Below the pieces are notes generated by a model that worked only from the letters and a program-made list of their open reading frames with translations, made no database searches and was not told the DNA's origin. Shown here piece after piece: positions 31,641 to 43,024 of a stretch of 64,000 nt of DNA; within the stretch, counting starts at the first letter, position 1, and each line of letters opens with the position of its first letter. A program made the position numbers and the translations under genes. The stretch comes from Liolophura sinensis (lineage: Eukaryota; Mollusca; Polyplacophora; Chitonida; Chitonidae), in NCBI RefSeq assembly GCF_032854445.1, contig NC_088295.1, positions 33,884,510 to 33,948,509 on the forward strand, written 5' to 3'.

Positions 31641-32699
31641 ATGGCTCAACATTTCCTGCGACACAGAGGCAGTGTTTTACTAGTGTGTTTACTCTTTGTA
31701 ACAGTTTGCTCCCTTTGGATGAGTTACAATGTCGTCTCTAAAACTGAGTTATGTGAAACAACAGCTAAGCAGCTACCAGATCTGTGGTTTATTCAGGAAG
31801 CACAGATGCCTAAGTTTGTTAACTTCACGGAGTATATTGACAGACTTCGTCACGACATTGCCCATCACAAGGCTCTGGATCCATACTTCATTCCCAGAGA
31901 TCACAAAGTCAACCTTTATAACTACTCATTTCTCATTGATGGCCGAAATATATGCCAGGGGAAATCCCCTTTTCTTCTGATTGTCGTACCGTCTGTGTTT
32001 GACCAACAAGACGAACGCAAGGTTATTCGGGAGACGTGGGGAAGTGTGGTTAAAACTGGTCAATGGTCTGACGGCACGAAACTACCAGTGATCAAACTTA
32101 TGTTCTTATTTGGACTGAGGAATGATACAAGTATTTATGCAAAACTGAAAAACGAAAGTCTGGAATATGGCGACGTTGTGTTGGCCGATTTCGTGGACAG
32201 TTACAGAAACCTTACCATCAAATCCATGTCAGCTCTGTACTGGACCACGCAATTCTGTTCAGACGCAAAATACCTGCTAAAGAACGACGCAGATACCATT
32301 GTTTATTTGCCACGCCTTGTCCATTTAATGAAGAAGAATTTCACAAACACAATAATTGGCCACGAAGGTCAGGTGCTGAGTGTGACAAGAGGTGGAAGTA
32401 TAAAACGATGGATAGTATCAAAAGAAGAATATCCACCGGACAAATATCCACCGTATATTCTAGGAAACTTTTACGCCATTCCCAAAGATTTGATATCAAA
32501 ATTATTCCACGTGTCTCAGTACATTCCTTACCTGTCGATGGAGGACGTGTTTATTACTGGTGTTGTTCGTATTACAATGGACGCTGAACTTAAACACGAA
32601 CGCGCCTGTCTGACAGCATGTAAATTTTACAAAACTAAGATATCGTTTACGGTTGGTATTGGAAGATTGAGAGAAGCATGGGAGGCACTCTCCAGATAA
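31641..32699 (+). CDS. GT31 beta-1,3-galactosyltransferase-type enzyme, copy A
   Basis: 352 residues, single coding exon. The start is the ATG at 31641 because a splice acceptor (TGTCTGTTTCAG, exon from 31612) conserved in copy B lies just upstream; an in-frame ATG at 31569 falls before it. Topology is type II: short basic tail, membrane anchor at about residues 11-28, stem, then catalytic domain. Family motifs in order are KVIRETWGS, FLFGL, YGDVVLADFVDSYRNLTIKS, KNDADT (DxD-type metal and UDP-sugar site, D216 and D218), YPPYILGNFYAIP and SMEDVFITG. N-glycosylation sequons are NFT, NYS, NDT, NES and NLT. GT31 enzymes add galactose or N-acetylhexosamine in beta-1,3 linkage in the Golgi; the exact donor and acceptor cannot be read here. 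AATAAA lies at 32879-32884. Confidence 0.92.
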   Translation: MAQHFLRHRGSVLLVCLLFVTVCSLWMSYNVVSKTELCETTAKQLPDLWFIQEAQMPKFVNFTEYIDRLRHDIAHHKALDPYFIPRDHKVNLYNYSFLIDGRNICQGKSPFLLIVVPSVFDQQDERKVIRETWGSVVKTGQWSDGTKLPVIKLMFLFGLRNDTSIYAKLKNESLEYGDVVLADFVDSYRNLTIKSMSALYWTTQFCSDAKYLLKNDADTIVYLPRLVHLMKKNFTNTIIGHEGQVLSVTRGGSIKRWIVSKEEYPPDKYPPYILGNFYAIPKDLISKLFHVSQYIPYLSMEDVFITGVVRITMDAELKHERACLTACKFYKTKISFTVGIGRLREAWEALSR

Positions 32700-32729
32700 A
32701 CGATGTACCAATGAAGAACCATTAACTCC

Positions 32730-33250
32730 CTTTATGGTGAGTTGAATTTGCGAGAGATACTTTAATGTAATATAATGATTAGTTGAATTTGTGAGAGATA
32801 CCATAATGTGGTATAATGTTCATTGTGGTGACAAGTACAAAAAACTGATGTTAAGTTGAACCGGGTGACAGGTATTGGAATAAATTTGATGGCGCTGTGA
32901 ATATGTATGTTTAAGCAATAGGAAGGCCTAAACAGATTGAGAGTGTGAACAAAGTTATTGGTAAGTTATTGGTTTCCCGGTAAGCGAAGAATGTAACGCC
33001 TGTGTGAGGACTATATTAGGTAATAAAGCAGCCCAAATACCCCAATGAAAGATTGAACCAGGTTTGCAGATTAGCAAAAGGCAATGTTTCTGTGATTAGG
33101 GTAACATCTAAAACAGGCCTGACTTGGATATGATGAGAATCAAGGTCCATGCACATGTAATGGTACGTTAAAGGGAGAGAAAGGTACCCGAATAATGTAA
33201 TGGTGATATGAAAAGGATAGATGCAGGAAGTGATCAGGTTTGAGTAGGGT
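32730..33250. repeat. 40-bp minisatellite fragment and flank, downstream of GT31 A
   Basis: Two clear GGTGAGTTGAATTTGnGAGAGATAC-type units lie at 32735-32820, in the same orientation as 28976-29340. 33160-33250 matches the outer edge at 29325-29415 (AATAATGTAATGGTG, GCAGGAAGTGATCAGGT). This marks the boundary between the A and B duplication units. Confidence 0.75.
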
Positions 33251-34008
33251 TCTGATAATTCTTGTGATAAATGGTTTTACCACCTTTGTTGACGTAGATC
33301 TGTGGGCTGGAAATATTCTGATAAGACCACTTATGTGCTTGTAGAGGAGATGTCGGTCAACACAATATCAGTAATCTGAGATACCACCGGAGAAACGACT
33401 TCACTCTATAGACTGAGTGCTTCCCGATAAGTTCCGATAATTTTTTTTCAGTAAACTTTGCTTTCTTTGTATGTGTTCTTTTATCTACACTGAAAAAGCG
33501 AATGTTTAACATTTAAACATCTCCTAGCTATAGATAATAATCGTCCTTAATGTATAATTGTAACATGTTTAATACTTAAATACTTAGACATGCTTTTCTA
33601 ACAAATGATAATAAGACCGCTTTGTAATGTTTATCACATATATTAAAAACATTAAATCACTCGGTTTAAGCAATAAACACATCCAATTTATTACATAAAT
33701 TATTTGTACAATAATTGTGAGTATTTATAAAATACTGCATGTATTTATAAAAGAAATCAATATATTTACGAAACAAATGCGTGTATTAAAAAAACAAACA
33801 TCCCCGGGACATGTTAAAAATAAGCAATTATTACAGTATGTGCACGTGTTACCGTTCAAAACAGTCTATGAATTGCACAAAATGTATATAACGGATCAAA
33901 TTACTGCCTTTTGAAACTTAAGAATCATTCTAACGCTCTAAATAGTGTAGGTATAGGAGTCCGATATTTACTGAAACGTATTAACTTGTTCAGCACGTTT
34001 GTTACGTA

Positions 34009-34180
34009 AGCTTACTTGCCTCCGGTAAGTCGTCTCAGTGAAGCAGCACTAGATAAAAGAGCGGTAGAAATCCGTCCTGCAGCAAGGAGACACATTACAT
34101 GCACTCTAAGGATTCCTTCGTTGTCATATAACTGAAAAATTGTTAAGTACGACGTTAAATCCCAAACACTCACTCACTCA
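34009..34180 (+). repeat. SINE family 2, 5'-truncated copy
   Basis: Matches the 3' part of the full element at 59472-59933: TAAGTCGTCTCAGTGAAGCA, AAATCCGTCCTGCA, GATTCCTTCGTTGTCATA, then TGTTAAGTACGACGTTAAAT and a (CACT)n tail. It lies in the B unit and not at the matching place in the A unit, so it inserted after the duplication. Confidence 0.85.
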
Positions 34181-34499
34181 ATTTCACTCTGCCGCCTAAA
34201 AGAAAAAAAAAATGGCGGAGTATATTTAGCTGCTAAAATGGAAAGATATGTCATTTATTTTACGTATATAGAATCATTAAACGTTTTGATCCTGGCGGTG
34301 TGTAACACCTAACTTTATTACTTTGTTTCAAATCGGCGTTTGCTCAACCCTTGTGCGCGCCATTGCTTACACTCGAGTTCAAACGTTAAAGAGCATTCGT
34401 TGAGCTCGTGATAGTTGGACGCCTGTGCTTCTCTACATGGAAATGAAGTCACGACAGGTCGGCCGTTTCTGCGCATGCTAAAGAGGAATCTGACACCCA

Positions 34500-34860
34500 T
34501 TGTGACTCTCGCTCAGCATACTTTCTGAAAACTTTCACGTCCTGAGAAGCGACCTTTGTTAAAAAAATAAATAAAGAATCTCAAATGGACGTTCGAGTCT
34601 TTCTTTTGAATCGAGCAACCAATACAGATTCTATCATAAAATATTCGATGGTGTGCGGTGACATACAGTTGATAGGTGACATTTGTAGACTTGCATCGCT
34701 TTCGGCATATTCAAATAATTCGGGGTAGATTGCAACCGAGGAGAGCGTTGTCAGTACACAAACAATTTATAGATCGGTTTTTCGGGATACATATATATAT
34801 GTCTGTCTTCACAAGCCTGTCAGTGATAGCGTTGCCAGACTGATCAACGGTCAAGTGAAT
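34500..34860 (+). other. Putative 5' untranslated exon and promoter region of GT31 copy B
   Basis: Diverged counterpart of 29645-29880. It contains AATGGACGTTCGAGTCTT, AATCGAGCAACC, GAGGAGAGCGTTGTCAG and GTCTGTCTTCACAA in the same order, with about 100 bp of extra sequence. Copy B is broken, so any transcript would be non-coding. Confidence 0.4.
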
Positions 34861-35704
34861 TTTATTGATACCGTGCGCAACTTATGCAATGGTGTTATGG
34901 GTGGGTCACAGGTAATAAATTGACCTACATATGGAGTGATGGCTTGACTGTGATAAATTTGTGACATATATACAAGTTAATGGTGCTGTGTACATGGCAG
35001 CAGGAAAATAAATGAGCAGCTGAATTTGTCAAGGAAAATGTGGAACAGGGTATGGAGGGGTTTAAACAGTAATGTGTGGATACATTATAATGAAGTAACG
35101 GAACTCTACCCTGACAAAGTCTCTTGACCTAAAGCTACTATCCTGTATGCCACCTATAATCTATATCTATATCTAAGAATAATCTTGAGGTACATCAGTT
35201 GCAGATCAGTTCATACACACGAAACAACTCTTTGGTGCTCTACACAATAGTAAGGTAAGGGCTTGTAGGTGTTTAATTTCGTGAAAATCTGAAACCGAGG
35301 CACACCCGTGTTGGTGAGTAGGCTTACCTTATTTTAAGCGTACAAGGTCAAGCGCTTTCCTTCATCAACCTTTACTATTTTTCACATTTCATGAAGATAA
35401 ACTTTATGCCTATCCAGTGTCCAAAATCTTAACTGTTTGGGACCAAGAAATCGCTGTCACGGTTTAGTAAGCCATCGCTATCCTGAATTCTCTTTTTCAC
35501 GGCAGCAAACAATAGAAGTACTCCGGTATGCAGTTGTACTTTTTCATTGCATAAACTTGTCAATGAGAGTGCAGGTGACCAATCAAAATTTCGGTTTATT
35601 TATATAACGAGTGGAATTATTGGATAAATGTGTGTGTATATATATGTGTGTATGAAAGGATTGGAGCAATACAGGCAGGTAATCCACGGTGAATACAGGT
35701 AAGT

Positions 35705-35904
35705 NNNNNNNNNNNNNNNNNNNNNNNNNNNNNNNNNNNNNNNNNNNNNNNNNNNNNNNNNNNNNNNNNNNNNNNNNNNNNNNNNNNNNNNNNNNNNNNN
35801 NNNNNNNNNNNNNNNNNNNNNNNNNNNNNNNNNNNNNNNNNNNNNNNNNNNNNNNNNNNNNNNNNNNNNNNNNNNNNNNNNNNNNNNNNNNNNNNNNNNN
35901 NNNN
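35705..35904. other. Assembly gap, 200 N
   Basis: Exactly 200 N, so the size is probably arbitrary. AGGTAAGT occurs immediately on both sides (35697-35704 and 35905-35912), which suggests overlapping or tandem-repeat contig ends. It lies in the intron upstream of copy B. Confidence 0.98.
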
Positions 35905-36928
35905 AGGTAAGTAGGAATTTGCACATCGCCACATAAATGTGTATACCATAGTTCTATACATCAATATTTGCAAAGCTATACACTGTCAAAATGACGGCAG
36001 ACTTTTGCAGCAAGAATTAGTGAAAATTTTGTTACCAACACCTTTTTATACCTTTCAGTATAAATTTACAATCTCTAATTATTTTATGTCATACGAAGCT
36101 GTAAATTCGCAACTGTTTACGGCAGCTTTCACTGTGCATCATATTGTTCAATATTGTCCTATCAGTCCACTGAAGAACCTTAATTTTCATTTGCATTATA
36201 TTCACTGTAAGAAAACAAATTATGAGAAACCATAGAATGAATCAGCACCAAATGGCGGTTTAGTGTTAAATAAGAGGACAGACACGTGAACAAGACTCTG
36301 TCTGATTCGCACTTGTTTGCACCTTATTCGCGGATCCGAAAAGTAATATTAAGAGAAGATATCTCGGTTGACGTAAACACATACCATCATCCTGTGTCGT
36401 CGATGTGTCACCAAAATATAACCTTTTTATCCGTGAACTGATAAAATATTCAGTGCAAAGAATATTTGGAAATAAGCACCGCTTGGGTCCAAGATGAGTC
36501 AAACCATGGGCTATCAGTAATAGAAAATACATCTAAAAACTTCCCTTATATTTTATTAAAACGAATTAACGTGTTTTGATTGATAACTGCTATTTAAATA
36601 TGTTTATACTGAAAACGGCATGTTTATTTTGGTGTGTTTTTGGAGCAATAACGTATTTTTCCTTGTCGGTCAGACTTGATTTACCTTTGTTTGAGATTAT
36701 AATCACCTTATTTTATCCATGAAATGTTTTGAATTAGAAATACATATTCTAACTCAAATTTGTGTCTCAAACTATATGTATTTGTGCGTTACATGTATCA
36801 TTCTCTTCCGTCCTTTGTCTATAAAATGAATAAACGGACTTTCGCAAAAAGCTGGAGAACTTGATCTGTTTCAATGGACAGACGCTTTTTCTTGATTACA
36901 TTTGATTATTGCTATTTGTCTGTTTCAG

Positions 36929-38026
36929 AGTTTTTATCGAACAAAGTGCAGAAAATATGGCTCAAAATGATTTTTTCCTGCGACACAGAGGGTATGTGTT
37001 GCTACTGTTCTTACTATTAGTAACAACTTGGTTCTCTTTGGATGAGTTATATGGTCATCTATAAAACTGAATTATATAAAACAACAGCTAAGCATCTACC
37101 AGATCTGTGGTTTATTCAGGAAGCACAGATGCCTAAGTTTGTTAACTTCACGGAGTATATTGACAGAACTTCGTCACGACATTGCCCATCACAAGGCTCT
37201 GGATCCTTACTTCATTCCCAGAGATCACAGAGTCAACCTTTATAACTACTCATTTCTCATTGATGGCCGAAATATATGCCAGGAGGATCCCCTTTTCTTC
37301 TGATTGTCGTACCGTCTGTGTTTGGACAACAAGACGAACGCAAGGTTATTCCGGGAGACGTGGGGAAGTGTGGTGAAAACTGGTCAATGGTCAGACGGCA
37401 CGAAACTACCAGTGATCAAACTTATGTTCTTATTTGGACTGAGGAATGATACAAGTATTTATGCAAAACTGAAAAACGAAAGTCTGGAATATGGCGACGT
37501 TGTGTTGGCCGATTTCGTGGACAGTTACAGAAACCTTACCATCAAATCCATGTCAGCTCTGTACTGGACCACGCAATTCTGTTCAGACGCAAAATACCTG
37601 CTAAAGAACGACGCAGACACCATTGTTTATTTGCCACGCCTTGTCCAATTAATGAAGAAGAATTTCACAAACACAATAATTGGCCACGAAGGTCAGGTGC
37701 TGAGTGTGACAAGAGGTGGAAATATAAAACGATGGATAGTATCAAAAGAAGAATATCCACCGGACAAATATCCACCGTATATTCTAGGAAGCTTTTACGC
37801 CATACCCAAAGATATGATACCAAAATTATTCCACGTGTCTCAGTACATTCCTTACCTGTCGATGGAGGACGTGTTTATTACTGGTGTTGTTCGTGTCACG
37901 GTGGACGCTGGGCTTAATGATGTAGGCTCCTGTTTATCTGCGTGCAGATTTAACGAAACTGAGGTAGCTTATACAGTTGGTATCGGAAGATTGAGAGAAG
38001 CGTGGGAGGAGTTCTCTAAGCATTAG
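36929..38026 (+). pseudogene. GT31 beta-1,3-galactosyltransferase-type copy B, frameshifted
   Basis: Counterpart of copy A with the same acceptor (TGTCTGTTTCAG at 36917-36928) and ATG at 36957. Compared with A, one base is gained near 37030, one gained near 37167, one lost near 37284 and one gained near 37350. The first shift leads quickly to TAA. After the fourth the frame is open to TAG at 38024-38026 (about 225 residues) with all downstream motifs intact, including KNDADT, YPPYILG and SMEDVFITG. From about 37380 to 37890 it is almost identical to A, then diverges sharply over the last 130 bp. Either it is a recent pseudogene or the indels are assembly errors near the gap. Confidence 0.85.
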
Positions 38027-38399
38027 AACGGTTTAATAACGGACTAATACTTTGTAGACAATAGCATAGTAATGTGACAAGAATACCCATGTTCTAAAAT
38101 CAAGAGGCCCTGGGGGGGGCGACATAAGTGAGGTTTGAACTCACAGCTCTGGGTACCTGGCGACCGGTTTTAGGTGAACAGGGCCGTAAATCTCGAGTAA
38201 TTTATTACATTGCTTTTCCAGTAGCTTTTCCGGTTATGTTATGTTTTAAACTGGTTCCTGACTTGCAATTAGACCAACGAATTAAATATGGACACTAATG
38301 ATTTAATTTATCTCTTGTGTTAAAATTGATTTCAATTTCCCTGAGTCTAATGTCCATGAAAAAAGATCTGAAAACTCAAAAATTTGTTCGTCTTGTCTT

Positions 38400-38520
38400 T
38401 TTAAGCCCTGGCTCAGTGCGACTGTAGCCTTTGACCATTAACGTGGCATGTTCGAATCAAACTGGAAGGCATCTGTGCCTACACTATGAGTACACATGCC
38501 TCAGAGGGTCTCCTGATGTC
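38400..38520 (+). repeat. Diverged tRNA-like SINE remnant
   Basis: CTGGCTCAGTGCGACTGTAG followed 25-30 bp later by ATGTTCGAATCAAAC resembles A- and B-box spacing of a tRNA. No tail is visible. Confidence 0.35.
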
Positions 38521-38587
38521 AAAAAAGTTGTAACGCAGCTGTTTAAATACCTTGACATCAACAGCCAGCGTACACAGTGCCAACAAT

Positions 38588-38841
38588 AGTATTTATTTAT
38601 TTATTTGATTGGTGTTTTATGCCGTACTCAAGAATATTTCACTTATACGAAGTCGGCCAGCATTATGGTGGGAGGAAATCGGTCAGAAAACCCGTGACCA
38701 TCTATAGGTTTCTGACAGACCTCCACATGTACGGCTGGGTAGCATGAGCTGGACTTGAACATCACAGCGACCGCATTGGTGAGAGGTTTTTCGGTCATTA
38801 CGCTGCGCTAGCGTGCTAACCAACCAGCCAGGGAGGCCCCG
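38588..38841 (-). repeat. SINE family 1, near full length
   Basis: Reversed: AATA-type tail at 38588-38600, CATTATGGTGGGAGG at about 38662, B-box region near 38750-38765, and tRNA-like head ending GGGAGGCCCC at 38830-38840. Similar ACAATAGTAT-like DNA flanks it (38583 and 38871), but the right flank is itself a tandem repeat. Confidence 0.85.
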
Positions 38842-38848
38842 ACAACAG

Positions 38849-39115
38849 TAGTATATGTGTATACAGTAACAACAATAGTATATGTATGTAAACACTAATA
38901 ACAATAGTATATGTATGTATACAGTAACAACAATGGTATATGTGTATACACGGTAACAGAAATGGTATATATGTGTGCACGGTAACAACAATGGTATATG
39001 TGTGTACACAGTAACAACAATGATATATGTGTGTACATAGTAACACCGATGGTATATGTGTGTACACAGTAACAATAATGGTATATGTGTGTACACAGTA
39101 ACAACAATGGCACTT
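38849..39115. repeat. 29-bp minisatellite, about nine units
   Basis: Units of GTATATGTGTGTACACAGTA followed by ACAACAATG. It starts directly at the end of a reversed SINE, so the SINE probably inserted at or in this array. Open frames across it are repeat artefacts. Confidence 0.95.
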
Positions 39116-39805
39116 TGGCGGCAACTCGCGCTGCCAGAAAAAGACACAATACACCTAATGACTGCTCGTCGTTATGTCACTGAAATATTGGCCCATGAGG
39201 AAACTGGGCAGAGCCCTGGGGTTATCAGAATAAGGCAATCATGTAGCGAATATAATAGGTCATGATCAGACCTGACTGGAGCATGATGAAAATCGGAAAT
39301 GGGTGCCAAATTAACATTTGCTCGAGAATTATGGATATCTCCATAAATCATTGATCGCTATCAATAAATGAATTAGCGATATCGATATTAAAATGAATTA
39401 GCGATACTGACAAATACCACTATTTATAGATATCGATAATTCCGCCTCTTTAACTTTCGGATTATTACTGCTCCTTCCTGACATGTGATAAAGTTTTTAA
39501 CCGGAAGTTTCAATTTTTGGCAGAACCGAGTAAAATAAATGAAATTTGCCAAAAATTCTTTCTGGTTATTATACTAGTACCTGTATCACTCGTGCTACAG
39601 TGTGTCCGTCATAATCACTGCGCGGTCGGCTGCTTTAAATCACAAACCTTGGTCATACTTAATCTGCTGCCTTGCTCCTTCGATGGCTGGCCATGCTTTG
39701 CCAGCCATTGTAAATAGAAATATGTTTTTCTCTGCCTGTCTTTCTTAACATGGTAAAGGGAGAAGTCATTTCCATTGATAACGCTAATTCATTTATCGAT
39801 ATCAA
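39116..39805. other. Non-coding stretch with ATCGAT-rich DNA
   Basis: TATCGATA and ATCGATAT motifs recur at 39340-39435 and 39770-39820. Part of 39130-39260 looks like diverged SINE-type DNA. No gene is recognised. Confidence 0.4.
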
Positions 39806-39821
39806 TTATTTATCGATATGA

Positions 39822-40020
39822 GAATAATGTAATCGTGTGGTGAATATGGTAATAATGTAATCGTGTGGTGAATATGGTAATAATGTAATCGTGTGGTGAA
39901 TATGGTAATAATGTAATCGTGTGGTGAATATGGTAATAATGTAATCGTGTGGTGAATATGGTAATAATGTAATCGTGTGGTGAATATGGTGGTACTGTAA
40001 TTGTGTGGTGAATATGGTAA
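39822..40020. repeat. 28-bp minisatellite, seven nearly perfect units
   Basis: AATCGTGTGG (last unit AATTGTGTGG) starts at 39831, 39859, 39887, 39915, 39943, 39971 and 39999. The first six units are identical, indicating very recent expansion or ongoing homogenisation. Confidence 0.97.
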
Positions 40021-40674
40021 TGGTTAAAAACCAAATAATTTTCTGTTGCCATGTCAAACATCGACCTCATCACGAAATGAAGAGCCATCACTTAAAAATG
40101 AGTTTATGTGGGTAAGAAATCATTCAAAAATCTGGTTTGCACAGTTATTTGCGTTCTCAAGAAAGTCCATTCATCATTATCAAAATACTCAAAATTTCAC
40201 CTGAACTGATATCATTTTGCAGTGATATAAAAGTGACATAAAAGTTTTGATATATTGTTGCTACAAACAATTAGTCCCACTAGTCATAGTTTGTTTGTAC
40301 AATTAAAATACATGTAGGCCCCTATGACAAAAAATACATTGTTGATACGCATACTAAACCCTGTTCCAGTATGATCTCTAGTGCAGCTTTTTTAGAACGA
40401 TAATCCTGGCGTCATCGGCATATATGACTGTCATTTCTATAATCTATTCTTTTTACCCAACAATACTTTTTATACTTTACAACGATACTATATTCTATAT
40501 ATCCGTTTTTTTTACCATCCCTACATTTAACTCCCTAATTTTCAATTCATAATAATTGAATTTCTTGAATAAAAATACTTGTGTTTGACTTTGAAGAAAG
40601 GAAAAGAGTTACTTTGTCAAAGGACGACTGACCGATCCGGTGAACTAATGTCTGACCAATTTTAAACTGGATAT

Positions 40675-40756
40675 TTTTATTGATTTATTTGTTTGAAATG
40701 TTTTAATGAAATATTTATTCTCAAGAATTTTTCAGTTATACGATGGCGGTCAGGTT
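40675..40756 (-). repeat. SINE family 1, degenerate 3' fragment
   Basis: Reversed tail: TTGATTTATTTGTTTGAAAT, CTCAAGAATTTTTCAGTTAT, ACGATGGCGGTCAGG. It ends before the body. Confidence 0.6.
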
Positions 40757-40845
40757 TGGGGATGTAAGAAACTGACATGTTTATGGAGTAAACGAGCTTC
40801 TTCCCCATGTGTGACGTACAGATACAGCTACGCCATGTATTGGTA

Positions 40846-41149
40846 CACTCTTTAAACTTAAATGTTACATTTAACACTGTAACGATCACGAGAGGTGGTT
40901 GCACTTTTAAGTGTTATAAGTTTCTGACCACTTTTTCATTAAGTATTAATGCTTCAATGGTCTTTAAAGTTGTTTACATTCCCACTCCGGTAAAAGTGTT
41001 TCATGTGTTGTTTTGAAAACTAATTTACCAACTTTTAATGGAGCTGGAATGTGAACACTTTAGCCAGTGTTAAAATATTAACACTTTATAAAAGTGGTCA
41101 GATAACTCATACGCAGTGTTAAATGTAACACATTGGTTTCAAGAGAGTG
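40846..41149. mobile_element. 304-bp MITE with about 35-bp terminal inverted repeats
   Basis: Left end CACTCTTTAAACTTAAATGT then TACATTTAACACTG; right end, reversed, CACTCTCTTGAAACCAATGT then GTTACATTTAACACTG. A subterminal CTGACCACTTTT block is also inverted (40925-40936 and 41091-41105). No coding capacity. No clear target-site duplication. Confidence 0.75.
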
Positions 41150-41462
41150 AAAAACAAGCCTCCTTCAACAAACGTTCCGCTGCGCATACAACCACACTAG
41201 TGCTGTCTACTGCCCATTGCCAAAAGGTCAGAGCTTGGGAATCGACAAAATGAATGGGCTTAACACTCCAGCGATTGGATTATTAGCATTGACATGCGCA
41301 CTAAGATAATTTTGTATTTTTGGCACCAGAACTGAAGAAAAAATCTACTTTTTTATTTCCAAAAGTCCGATTGAAATTTAGATTAAGGTGTAATCGCATC
41401 AAGTTTGTCAGAATACTGTTGTCCGCAATATTTATCGGCAGGCCAACGTAAACGAAAATTTG

Positions 41463-41943
41463 TAATAAAAACGCAATTTATAAATATTATTACAAAATAT
41501 TACCACTCCCAGAGCGGCTTTTTGTAATAATTATTACAAATTCAACTCTCAGTGTGGCTTTTGTAGTAATTTTTTTGTTTTAAGAAGACGTGGGAAATTT
41601 TCATCAAAAGATGACCAAGCTTAACCTGACAAATGTCATGAATGAGAACAATGACAATAGCTTCCTTTAAGAATATATTTGTTACATATTGCGTTATTAC
41701 AATTTTGTAACAAAAGCAATTTGTAATAATAATTAAAACTCTCAGAGTATCTTTTTGTAATAACTGATTTCATTCAAGAAGACATTGGAAAATTTCATCT
41801 AATGATGAACAAGCCTACCTTGACAGATGTCGTGAATGAGAATAATGACGATAACTTGCTTTTACAACATAGTTGTTGCAAATTGCATTATTACATTTTA
41901 CAGTGACTTTTTGTAATAGTTACTACAAATTGCGTTTTTATTA
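41463..41943. mobile_element. 481-bp foldback element with internal tandem duplication
   Basis: TAATAAAAACGCAATTT at 41463-41479 is exactly inverted at 41927-41943. Inside, a unit of about 180 bp (AACTCTCAG, TTTTTGTAATAA, AAGAAGACnTnGGAAA, ATGAACAAGC, GAATGAGAAnAATGAC) occurs twice, near 41545-41720 and 41728-41890. TTGTAATAATTATTACAAA palindromes recur. It is non-coding. Confidence 0.7.
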
Positions 41944-42479
41944 TAAATTGCGTTGTTACAAGGTTTTTTAATCTCAGCATGCACTGCCCATAAAAGTCCA
42001 TAAAATGAGATAAAATTATAAAAGGTAAGGGCAATTAAAACCAATAATTACAGAATGACGTAAAAACATGAGAGTTTAAAATGCTCTCCCATGTACAAGT
42101 TGGAGAAACACATCAATCTGCGTTAAAATCTTGGCTGTACTTTTTGACTTAAAATCTTTTACGTTCTATCCGCACTTATTTGGTATGAAATTTATGGTAT
42201 GACGCACACGCCGAAAGTTTTACATCCATTTGTTTCATAGAGAAATGAATGACGCACTCTTTTCAGGTCAAGTTCACATTCATTTTTTTGTATGCTTGGC
42301 TTTTAACAGCTTGGTATCATCGACAAACGAAAGACATTTAGTAAACTAAAGACATCTGTAACTCACTTCACACAAACATAAATGGTTACAATATAGCCCT
42401 CTATACAACCTTGGCTAATTTAATATTTTCACACAATTGAAATTTATGATTGAGTTTTATCATCCTATACTTTTGACTT

Positions 42480-43024
42480 TAAATAATGCTTAAAATAACA
42501 GTTTGCATATTTTTTAGTTCTGGTGCTTGGCATGGCAATTATTGTCGTCCTTAAATCATTACATAATTAACTTAATGTGCTTGCCCGCAATAATGGTAAA
42601 TGTATCTTCTACAGGATATAAGGAACAATTGGTGCATGGCATTAATATTTTGACAGAGAAACCAGCCAACGACAGACAGAAACATTTTGTTGTTGTTGTA
42701 GCTAAATCTTTCATTAGACCCATACTTAACTCATCTCGTCCACACGAAGCGGGCTATCTTACCTTACAGCCCTCTGACTGGGGTTTTTCACCTTAAAACT
42801 ACTTTGGGTACCATTACCATTGATTTGGTTATCAAACCTATTTTGCCTTTTAGCCATGTAAACGTCGGGTAAGAGTGGCGAGATATCGTGTTTACCGGAA
42901 TTCGCAAGAATTCCTGATTAAATTGATTCACAGTTTCCAAACACGTGAGGACAAAATACCTGGGGGCCGTTTAGTCCTACTTTCACGACAAGAAAGTAGG
43001 AAAAGATAAAAGCGACGATTTAAC
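42480..43024. other. Downstream flank of GT31 C, duplicated with D
   Basis: 42650-42840 (TTTTGTTGTTGTTGTAGCTA, CCACACGAAGCGG, CCATTACCATTG) matches 45025-45345 downstream of copy D, except that D carries a SINE here. 42970-43070 matches 45955-46020 next to the stop codon of D. It is part of the C/D duplication unit. Confidence 0.7.

Noticed and set aside
35583..35973. Several open frames across 35.6-35.97 kb
   Set aside because: They exist only because unknown bases (N) cannot form stops.
38683..39154. Repetitive His/Tyr/Cys-rich open frames on the minus strand
   Set aside because: They are translations of the 29-bp minisatellite and an adjoining SINE.
39806..40091. HHTIT-repeat open frames on the minus strand
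   Set aside because: They are translations of the 28-bp minisatellite, open in several frames.
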